Shown here piece by piece: positions 1-4,710 of a stretch of DNA of 6,722 nt (position 1 is the first letter of the stretch; every line of letters begins with the position of its first letter). Below the pieces are notes generated by a model. That model had not been told where the DNA came from, made no database searches, and saw only the letters and a program-made list of their open reading frames with translations. The DNA comes from Archangiaceae bacterium (lineage in GTDB: Bacteria; Myxococcota; Myxococcia; Myxococcales; Myxococcaceae): the NCBI GenBank assembly GCA_023248915.1, contig JAHFDQ010000356.1:1-6722 (forward strand). Reading direction: 5' to 3'. The position numbers and the translations under genes are program-made.

Positions 1-864
1 TCGGGCACCGACGGCGTCGGCACCAAGCTGAAGGTCGCCTTCCTCGCCGACCGCCACGACACGGTGGGGATCGACCTGGTGGCGATGTCGGTCAACGACG
101 TGCTCACCTGCGGCGCCGAGCCGCTCTTCTTCCTCGACTACTTCGCCACCTCGAAGCTCGAGGTCGGCCAGGCCGAGCAGGTGATCTCCGGCGTCGCGCG
201 GGGCTGCGAGCTCGCCGGCTGCACGCTCCTCGGCGGCGAGACCGCCGAGCTGCCCGGCTTCTACGGCGCGGGCGAGTATGATCTAGCCGGCTTCGCGGTC
301 GGCGTCGTAGAGAAGGCTCGCATAATCGACGGCCGCGGCATCGCCCCCGGCGACAGGCTGGTGGGGCTCGCCTCGTCGGGGCTGCACTCGAACGGCTACT
401 CGCTGGCGCGGAAAGTCCTGCTCGACGACGCGAAGCTGCCGCTCGACCGCCCCGCCAAGGGCCTCGACCGGCCGCTCGGCCTGGCGCTGCTCGAACCGAC
501 CCGCATCTACGTCAAGGACGTGCTGGCGCTGCTCGGCGCCGTCGAGGTGAAGGGGCTGGCCCACATCACCGGCTCGGGCATTCCCGGCAACCTGCCGCGC
601 TGCCTGCCCGACGGCACCCGGGCCACCCTTTCCGAGGCCGCCTGGCCCCGACCGCCCCTGTTCGATCTCATCGCGCGCACCGGCAGCGTGGCCCGCGACG
701 AGATGTTCTCCACCTTCAACATGGGCCTCGGAATGATCGCGGTCGTGCCCGAGGCCGCCGTCGGCGTGGCGCTGTCGTTGCTCGAGGGCCGCGGAGTTCC
801 GGCCTTCGAGGTCGGCCGCATCGAGAAGGGCCAGGGCGAGGCCACGGCGGTCGTCCTGCCGTGA
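1..864 (+). CDS. purM: Phosphoribosylformylglycinamidine cyclo-ligase (AIR synthetase), 5'-truncated
   Basis: This enzyme closes the imidazole ring, turning FGAM into AIR with ATP, in cytosolic de novo purine synthesis. The reading frame is open from base 1, so the gene begins outside the window; 287 residues are present and roughly 60 N-terminal residues are missing compared with the family length of about 345. Recognisable family blocks are SGTDGVGTK at the very start (nucleotide/substrate loop), GIDLVAMSVNDV, GAEPLFFLDYFAT, GGETAELPGFY, SSGLHSNGYSL, PTRIYVKDVL and the C-terminal FNMGLGM. One small oddity is ITGSG where relatives usually have ITGGG. The stop codon overlaps the purN start by four bases (GTGA), which implies one operon and coupled translation. 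The identification is very secure. Confidence 0.97.
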   Translation, partial: SGTDGVGTKLKVAFLADRHDTVGIDLVAMSVNDVLTCGAEPLFFLDYFATSKLEVGQAEQVISGVARGCELAGCTLLGGETAELPGFYGAGEYDLAGFAVGVVEKARIIDGRGIAPGDRLVGLASSGLHSNGYSLARKVLLDDAKLPLDRPAKGLDRPLGLALLEPTRIYVKDVLALLGAVEVKGLAHITGSGIPGNLPRCLPDGTRATLSEAAWPRPPLFDLIARTGSVARDEMFSTFNMGLGMIAVVPEAAVGVALSLLEGRGVPAFEVGRIEKGQGEATAVVLP

Positions 865-1517
865 GCCCCCGGGCGCGCGCGGCGGTCCTCGTCTCGGGGA
901 ACGGGTCCAACCTCCAGGCGTTGCTCGACGCCTCGGCCGCGCCCGACTTCCCCGCCGAGGTGGTGCTGGTCGCCTCGAACCTGCCCACCGCCTTCGCCCT
1001 CGAGCGCGCGAGGCAGGCAGGCGTCGAGACGCTGGTGCTCGAGCACCGGGCGTTCGCCTCGCGAGACGAATTCGAGACGCGCCTCGCCGCCGAGCTCGAG
1101 GCGCGCCGGGTCGACCTGGTCTGCCTGGCCGGCTTCATGCGGCTGCTCGGGCCCACCTTCCTCCGGCGGTTTCCGCGGAAGGTGCTGAACATTCACCCTG
1201 CCCTCTTGCCGGCCTTCCCCGGGCTGCACGGGCCGCGGCAGGCGCTGGCCCACGGCGTCAAGCTGGCGGGCTGCACCGTGCACCTGGTGGACGAGGGCAC
1301 CGACACCGGCCCCATCGTCGCCCAGGCCGCCGTGCCTGTGGAGGACGGCGACGACGAAACGGCGTTGGCCGCGCGCATCCTCGTCCAAGAACACAAGCTG
1401 TACCCTCTGGCGCTGCGCCTGTTCGCGGAAGGCCGGCTCCAGGTGGACGGACGCCGGGTGCGGGCTCGGGGAGCCGCCGTGGCCGAGGGGCTCGCCCTTC
1501 GGAACCCGGGCGTATGA
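861..1517 (+). CDS. purN: Phosphoribosylglycinamide formyltransferase (GART)
   Basis: PurN transfers a formyl group from 10-formyltetrahydrofolate to GAR, giving FGAR, in cytosolic purine synthesis. The 218-residue product is of normal length. An N-terminal phosphate-binding loop SGNGSNLQAL lies at residues 12-21. The catalytic triad of the family is intact: Asn110 and His112 in NIHPALLP, and Asp148 in DEGTDTGPIV, matching N106/H108/D144 of the E. coli enzyme. The folate-site segment PGLHGPRQAL is at 120-129. The GTG start at 861 overlaps the purM stop, and no clear Shine-Dalgarno site precedes it, so initiation is probably coupled to purM termination. Its own stop overlaps the next start (ATGA). 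An in-frame upstream start is not needed to cover the conserved domain. Confidence 0.96.
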   Translation: MSPRARAAVLVSGNGSNLQALLDASAAPDFPAEVVLVASNLPTAFALERARQAGVETLVLEHRAFASRDEFETRLAAELEARRVDLVCLAGFMRLLGPTFLRRFPRKVLNIHPALLPAFPGLHGPRQALAHGVKLAGCTVHLVDEGTDTGPIVAQAAVPVEDGDDETALAARILVQEHKLYPLALRLFAEGRLQVDGRRVRARGAAVAEGLALRNPGV

Positions 1518-1978
1518 GCCGGACCCTCGCCGAGGCCCGCACCGTCCTGGTGAGCGCGTGTCTGGTGGGACAGGCCTGCCGGTACGACGGAGCCAGTTGC
1601 GAGTCCAACGCCGTCGGCCGCGCCCTCGCCGGCAAGGAAGTCGTCCCAATCTGCCCCGAGGCAGGCGCGGGGCTGGGCATTCCCCGGCCGGCGGTCGAGC
1701 TCGAAGGGGGAGACGGCCGGGCCGTGCTCGAGGGCAGCGCCCGAGCCCGGGTGAAGGGCGGAGGCCCCGACGTCACGGCCCAGTTTCTCGAGGGGGCGCG
1801 GCTGGCGACCGAGGTGGCGCGGCGCTTCGGCGCGACCGTGGCGGTGTTGAAGGAACGCAGCCCCTCGTGCGGCGCGAGGCAGCTCTGGGTGAATGGCGAG
1901 CGCGTCGAGGGCCAGGGAGTGGCGGCGGCGGCGCTGCGAGGCGCGGGGGTGACGGTGCTGTCGGACGAAGAGCTCTAG
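1514..1978 (+). CDS. DUF523 family protein (TudS/YbbK-related, probable Fe-S protein)
   Basis: This 154-residue protein is a full-length DUF523 member. Family hallmarks seen are VSACLVGQACRYDG (residues 13-26, Cys16 and Cys22), PICPEAGAGLGIPRP (45-59, Cys47), GGDGRAVLEG, a DVT segment, and LKERSPSCG (112-120, Cys119). In established work, the DUF523 protein TudS is a [4Fe-4S]-dependent thiouracil desulfidase using conserved cysteines; Cys16, Cys47 and Cys119 are the natural equivalents here. Whether this copy acts on thiolated nucleobases is inference. The ATG at 1514 overlaps the purN stop by four bases, so it is the third gene of a translationally coupled purine operon, which fits a role in nucleobase handling or salvage. 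Family assignment is secure; function is moderately uncertain. Confidence 0.9.
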   Translation: MSRTLAEARTVLVSACLVGQACRYDGASCESNAVGRALAGKEVVPICPEAGAGLGIPRPAVELEGGDGRAVLEGSARARVKGGGPDVTAQFLEGARLATEVARRFGATVAVLKERSPSCGARQLWVNGERVEGQGVAAAALRGAGVTVLSDEEL

Positions 1979-2005
1979 TCAGCCGCAGCCGGACGAGCAG
2001 CCGAG

Positions 2006-2041
2006 GGGTTGTGGCGCAGCGCGATTGTGCCGAAGGAACCC
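2006..2041. terminator. Weak hairpin between convergent genes
   Basis: An outer stem GGGTT/AACCC (2006-2010 with 2037-2041) encloses an inner stem GGCGCA/TGTGCC (2013-2018 with 2026-2031, one G-T pair). It sits in the 71-base gap between the DUF523 stop and the convergent minus-strand gene. There is no T-run on either side, so it could slow or end transcription only as a Rho-independent-like structure of modest strength, or be chance. Confidence 0.2.
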
Positions 2042-2049
2042 ACGCCGAA

Positions 2050-2532
2050 TTACGCAGCAATGGCGGGGCGTTCGTGAGGATCGCTGCCGGCAACGAGGTT
2101 TTGACTTGGAGCCAGCCGCAGCATCTCCACACGGATCTCGGGCCGCCGGTCGGACGTGTCCTTCGGTAGGTCACTCATGAGCCCGGCGGAGCCTGCGCCC
2201 GCTCGGATCTCTGCACGGGCGGCGTTCCACTCCTGCTCCGTCTCGGCGTCGCAGCGTTGGAAGAATGCCTCGACGGCCCCCTTGAACTGCTCGAATTCGG
2301 CGAACTCCTCCGCTTCGTCGATCAGAACGGTACGGAAGGCAGCCCGGAAGCCACTAATCGCCTCGGTGAGCGACGGGCCCCCGCAGGCTAGCGCGCCCGG
2401 GTTAACGCCGTAGATCCACCAGCCGCCGTCCCCCGCCTCGGCCATCGCACGACCGCTGACGGTGACGCCCGCCACAAAACCTCTGCAGAGGACCATCTCT
2501 GAGAACCCAAAGAATATTGGGTATCGGCGCAT
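2050..2532 (-). CDS. HicB-like protein, possible antitoxin-type domain
   Basis: This gene encodes 160 residues. The ATG at 2532 is chosen because AAGAGG lies 8 bases upstream (2541-2546); a longer reading to 2616 has no support. Residues 18-70 follow the HicB-type pattern: two short strands (FVAGVTVSGRA, then GGWWIYGVNPGALACGG), followed by a helix opening with SLTEAISGFRAAF. HicB antitoxins use this partial RNase H-like fold to block a HicA RNase. Residues 72-110 form an acidic, probably helical stretch, and the C-terminal 40 residues look disordered. It is longer than a simple HicB, with no visible DNA-binding domain. No HicA-like double-stranded-RNA-binding gene is adjacent; an unrelated ORF overlaps its 5' end. 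The fold assignment is by pattern only, so it may be a HicB-like protein outside toxin-antitoxin systems. Confidence 0.6.
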   Translation of the reverse strand: MRRYPIFFGFSEMVLCRGFVAGVTVSGRAMAEAGDGGWWIYGVNPGALACGGPSLTEAISGFRAAFRTVLIDEAEEFAEFEQFKGAVEAFFQRCDAETEQEWNAARAEIRAGAGSAGLMSDLPKDTSDRRPEIRVEMLRLAPSQNLVAGSDPHERPAIAA

Positions 2533-2800
2533 CACTGGAACCTCTTGGTCGTTGAGATGCCTGAGCCAAATTCTTCTCTTGTGAAGCCACGAAGTCAAAA
2601 GCAAGGTTCGCGCCACCAGGCGCCCGGCCCATCAGGGTTGCCTGTAACCCAATTCCCCCAGGAATCGCCACCACTTTGGAAATCTCGACGCCTGCTTGCC
2701 AGTCTGCTGGCGCGTCCAGCACCGACTCTAATTTGGCCGAGACGTCAAAGGCGACGCGGTGAGTGCAGCGGCACGACATGAGGCGTGGACTGGCCGACAT
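2402..2800 (-). CDS. Hypothetical protein overlapping the HicB-like gene
   Basis: I do not recognise this family. The frame gives 132 residues from ATG 2800 (or 125 from ATG 2779); neither start has a good Shine-Dalgarno sequence. Residues 13-75 look protein-like and strand-rich (HRVAFDVSAKL, DWQAGVEISKVVAIPGG, ANLAFDFVAS), and the codons there favour G or C in third positions. From about residue 90 on, the frame runs inside the next gene for 131 bases, and the product turns into an arginine/glycine-rich string typical of an out-of-frame shadow. The true protein may therefore end early, the two genes may really overlap, or a frameshift may have damaged the original 3' end. It lies upstream of the HicB-like gene on the same strand, as a possible operon partner. 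Confidence 0.4.
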   Translation of the reverse strand: MSASPRLMSCRCTHRVAFDVSAKLESVLDAPADWQAGVEISKVVAIPGGIGLQATLMGRAPGGANLAFDFVASQEKNLAQASQRPRGSSDAPIPNILWVLRDGPLQRFCGGRHRQRSCDGRGGGRRLVDLRR

Positions 2801-2803
2801 CTT

Positions 2804-2817
2804 CACAGACGCCTGTG
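2804..2817. promoter_or_regulatory. Short palindrome in the divergent intergenic region
   Basis: CACAG-ACGC-CTGTG is an interrupted 5-base inverted repeat lying just upstream of the minus-strand ORF starting at 2800, in the 121-base gap shared with the divergent nuclease-like gene. An operator for autoregulation would be placed here, but a repeat this short can occur by chance. No convincing -35/-10 pair was found in the gap. Confidence 0.2.
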
Positions 2818-2911
2818 TGTCGAAGATCGGGCTGTAGGCGCTTGGCGGCATTTGCGCTGACGAGGTGCCCAGCCTGAAGTAAGAGCCCCTCTCGCGCGGC
2901 TCGCCAGCACC

Positions 2912-2917
2912 GGGGGA
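2912..2917 (+). promoter_or_regulatory. Ribosome binding site of the nuclease-like gene
   Basis: GGGGGA ends four bases before ATG 2922. It is purine-rich and supports this start, although it is not a canonical AGGAGG. Confidence 0.45.
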
Positions 2918-2921
2918 TACG

Positions 2922-3353
2922 ATGGGAATACTCGACAAACTGAAGTTCCATGCCCTGGACAGCGTCGGAGCCGTGGCGGGGATCATAGAGAAGTGGGCCC
3001 CGACCGGATGCAAGACCGAAAAGCAGTACGAGAACTCTCTCTACTTGGTCCTGCACGCTGAGCTTGGCGATGTTCAGGTCACCAAGCAATACGCCAAGGG
3101 GCGAATCCATGCGGACCTTGTGGTCGATGACAAGGTCATCATCGAGCTGAAGCACAACCTCGACAGTACCGCCAAGTTCCAGCGCCTCGTAGGTCAGGTC
3201 GAGTCGTACAAGGAGTGGAACGGACGCGTAATCATTCTTCTGACCGGCACGACCGAGCCGAACCTTCGCAAGCAACTTGATCGTCACGTCGAGACCTTGA
3301 ACGAGGGCTGGATCTTCCTCTCTGGCGGCAAAGTCAACATCGTCCAGAAGTAG
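2922..3353 (+). CDS. Small stand-alone PD-(D/E)XK nuclease-like protein
   Basis: The product is 143 residues. Its core matches the PD-(D/E)XK phosphodiesterase pattern: a helix with Glu37 (KQYENSLYLVL), then a strand ending in Asp65 (GRIHADLVVDD), then Glu75-x-Lys77 on the next strand (KVIIELKHNL), followed by a helix with Gln92-x3-Tyr96 (GQVESY), like the QxxxY motif of RecB/Cas4-type nucleases, and a hydrophobic strand GRVIILLTG. Members of this fold cleave DNA or RNA with Mg2+ in restriction, repair or phage defence. There is no extra DNA-binding, helicase or methylase domain and no adjacent methyltransferase, so the target is unknown. It has no signal peptide. Base composition is lower in GC than the flanking core genes, consistent with horizontal origin. 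It is divergent from the 2402-2800 ORF and may share its promoter region. Fold assignment is fairly firm; activity is inferred from the motif residues. Confidence 0.75.
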   Translation: MGILDKLKFHALDSVGAVAGIIEKWAPTGCKTEKQYENSLYLVLHAELGDVQVTKQYAKGRIHADLVVDDKVIIELKHNLDSTAKFQRLVGQVESYKEWNGRVIILLTGTTEPNLRKQLDRHVETLNEGWIFLSGGKVNIVQK

Positions 3354-3360
3354 AAGAAGA

Positions 3361-3387
3361 CGCCGTGGCACTCGTGCCGTCACGGCG
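3361..3387. terminator. Hairpin terminator candidate between convergent genes
   Basis: A perfect 7-base stem CGCCGTG/CACGGCG (3361-3367 with 3381-3387) continues into GCA/TGC around a CTCG loop, with a CGT bulge. Read on the minus strand it is followed by TCTTCTTCTA, a T-rich tract, so it best fits a terminator for the minus-strand lipoprotein gene ending at 3501. It starts eight bases after the plus-strand nuclease-like stop and may serve that gene too, though no T-run follows on that side. Confidence 0.4.
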
Positions 3388-3402
3388 CAGCAGCGTCCCC
3401 CC

Positions 3403-3476
3403 CTTCAACGCCTGATAACGTTCAATTGTCGGGCGTGACCATGACCCCAGGCCGATGCGGCATCGCAGCGTTGAAA
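3403..3476. repeat. Inverted repeat pair with inner palindrome
   Basis: TTCAACGC at 3404-3411 is exactly inverted at 3468-3475 (GCGTTGAA). Between them lies a near-perfect palindrome CGATGC-G-GCATCG (3453-3465). The outer boxes CTTCAAC and GTTGAAA each match the integron attC core consensus (RYYYAAC and GTTRRRY) at six of seven positions, and a second pair of inner boxes (GATAACG versus GATGCCG on the other strand) agrees at five of seven. This is a loose resemblance only; the centre does not fold into a good attC hairpin. Confidence 0.3.
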
Positions 3477-3500
3477 CCTGGCGACCCGACGAGAACGGAG

Positions 3501-4253
3501 TCAAAGATCGTCGGCGGTCTGTCGGAGTTCGTCAGCCTCGAACCGCCCCCTCAGGCGCGTGCTCGTGTAGCGGATTTGAACCAAAGTCTCATTACCGGAC
3601 AGGCCCACCAACTGGATCTCGGACTCGTCAGTCTCCCAAACCGACCGCAGCGAGTACCTCGACAGCGCTGCATCTGCCCTCGTAGAGAGCGCCGCCGCGT
3701 TGTCGCGGCTCGAGGCCAGCTCGGACTCGTAGCGGGCATACTCGCCCGCGCTCTTCGGTTCGCGGCCATATGAGAATGTGTTCGACTGCGCCATCGTTAC
3801 GGCCATCGCACCGAAGGCCGCGGCCCAGTCGGCGCTCTTGGCTGTGTCCTCAGTTTCCCGTGCGGTGCCATACTTTTCTGTGAGCCCCGCCTGTAGAGCC
3901 GAATATTCGGCCCGCACGTTCGAGACCCCCTCGGGGAACACCCAAACGCGGGCGAGCCTGTCGCGAGCAAAGAAGTAGGCCGCGACCGCGGGACGCCCGC
4001 CCACTACCACACGGCCGAGAAGCGCCCTGAGACTGTTCGGAGCCCGGAGCGCTCCTGTCGCCTTCACCACGTCCTCCCGGCTCATGCCCCACTTCGCGGC
4101 CTGAAAACCCTCAGGCGAAAGATACTCGTCGAGTGCCTTCGCGCGCGCTTGCTCCTCGCGCTGCGCTCGCTTGTACTCGGCAACGCGCTGTTCGTAGGTG
4201 GCGCAGCCGGAAATCGCTGCCGCCAACACCATCAACCTCACGAGGATCTTCAT
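3501..4253 (-). CDS. Outer-membrane-type lipoprotein of unknown function
   Basis: The 250-residue product begins with a lipoprotein signal peptide: positively charged MKILVR, a hydrophobic stretch LMVLAAA, and a lipobox ISG-Cys17. Ala at +2 suggests outer-membrane rather than inner-membrane retention. A charged helix or coiled coil follows (about 20-42, EQRVAEYKRAQREEQARAKA). Residues 49-130 hold a WGMS-type domain (FQAAKWGMSREDVVKATGA; later VWVFPEGVSNVRAEYSALQAGLTEKYG), a pattern I associate with small envelope lipoproteins of GC-rich deltaproteobacteria. A C-terminal strand region (SEIQLVGLSGNETLVQIRYTS, 211-231) closes it. The ATG at 4253 is preceded by a strong GGAGG, and the longer reading up to 4388 would bury the signal peptide, so it is rejected. 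The gene converges on the nuclease-like gene. Export and lipidation are well supported; the role is unknown. Confidence 0.85.
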   Translation of the reverse strand: MKILVRLMVLAAAISGCATYEQRVAEYKRAQREEQARAKALDEYLSPEGFQAAKWGMSREDVVKATGALRAPNSLRALLGRVVVGGRPAVAAYFFARDRLARVWVFPEGVSNVRAEYSALQAGLTEKYGTARETEDTAKSADWAAAFGAMAVTMAQSNTFSYGREPKSAGEYARYESELASSRDNAAALSTRADAALSRYSLRSVWETDESEIQLVGLSGNETLVQIRYTSTRLRGRFEADELRQTADDL

Positions 4254-4262
4254 CTCCCCTCC
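4254..4262 (-). promoter_or_regulatory. Ribosome binding site fixing the lipoprotein start
   Basis: GGAGGGGAG lies directly before the ATG at 4253 on the minus strand, with GGAGG four bases from the start codon. This favours 4253 over the upstream in-frame start at 4388. Confidence 0.7.
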
Positions 4263-4319
4263 GCGCCGGTGACTACGCTCCGATGGGCGGTCAGCCCCGA
4301 GAGACGCGCACCGAATGGG

Positions 4320-4490
4320 TGGCATGGTAAGTCGAGGCAGGACTCGGCGCCATCGAGCCGAAACGAGGTCACGACCGTATGGCCCCAAATGCCCTACCGT
4401 TTGCCATGGGCGGCCCTCCTGGAGCGCACGTCCGCCGTTGAAATTTTGCGCTGTCCCTGCGGCGGGGACCGTCGGGTGCTCGCGTTCTTG
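4320..4490 (+). pseudogene. Remnant of an IS91-group-like transposase C-terminus
   Basis: The plus-strand frame reads PYRLPWAALLERTSAVEI (from 4392), then LRCPCGGDRRVLAFL (ending at 4490). This pattern of RLPWAELL-R-FAVDVL followed by a Cys-Pro-Cys-Gly-Gly knuckle and RRVLAF is typical of the C-terminal end of transposases of the IS91-related group, as I know them. The preceding WHGKSRQDS may be the worn HG segment that normally comes before it. No catalytic domain, start codon or terminal repeats are present, and after AFL the expected sequence ends in all three frames. It is a dead fragment that marks past mobile-element activity in this gap. The exact family is an inference from pattern. 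Confidence 0.6.
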
Positions 4491-4710
4491 CCCGGGCCAC
4501 GTCCCCGCGTCGGGCGGAACGGGTGCGGCCGCACCCGCGAAACTGGCCCCGCATGGACGGGTTCAGCTGACCACCGACCTTCTTCCTGCGTGGACTTCGC
4601 GACACCCTGTGGGCCGGGTTCGGAGGCTGGGGCGCCTCTTCGTCCTTGCCGTACCCAGCGCCGATCTCCGATACCACCTTGCGGCGCCCAAGGTAGTGTG
4701 CGCCCACCCG
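4491..4710. other. Intergenic stretch without a recognised gene
   Basis: Between the transposase fragment and the oxidoreductase start I see no RNA gene, no repeat and no coding sequence with a family pattern. Two plus-strand frames stay open here, but their translations are arginine/proline-rich low-information strings, as expected at this GC content. The last part presumably holds the oxidoreductase promoter. Confidence 0.5.
4694..4699 (+). promoter_or_regulatory. Candidate -10 element for the oxidoreductase gene
   Basis: TAGTGT at 4694-4699 is followed by GCGCCCACCC, closely resembling TAGGGTGCGCCCCCC before rpmB (6247-6261). If it is a -10 box, transcription would start about 4706-4707, only four or five bases before ATG 4711. 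That would give a nearly leaderless message and explain the missing Shine-Dalgarno sequence. No good -35 box is visible 16-18 bases upstream. Confidence 0.3.

Noticed and set aside
507..1649. 380-codon minus-strand open frame across purM and purN
   Set aside because: It lies wholly antisense to two unmistakable purine genes, and its product is low-complexity and arginine/glycine-rich.
1979..2065. Minus-strand reading ending in LGCSSGCG-stop, like the tail of a small metal-binding protein
   Set aside because: No start codon with a ribosome binding site is close upstream in that frame, and the frame runs through the well-supported HicB-like gene; likely chance.
2922..3500. Reading the nuclease-like gene as part of a restriction-modification system
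   Set aside because: No methyltransferase or specificity gene occurs in the window; only the isolated nuclease-type core is supported.
4254..4388. Longer start of the lipoprotein at 4388
   Set aside because: It would place 45 arginine-rich residues before an obvious signal peptide, and the ATG at 4253 has a strong ribosome binding site.
4315..4710. N-terminal extension of the oxidoreductase to an upstream ATG
   Set aside because: The 132 extra codons have no family pattern and overlap the transposase remnant in a different frame; the FAD domain begins 18 residues after ATG 4711.
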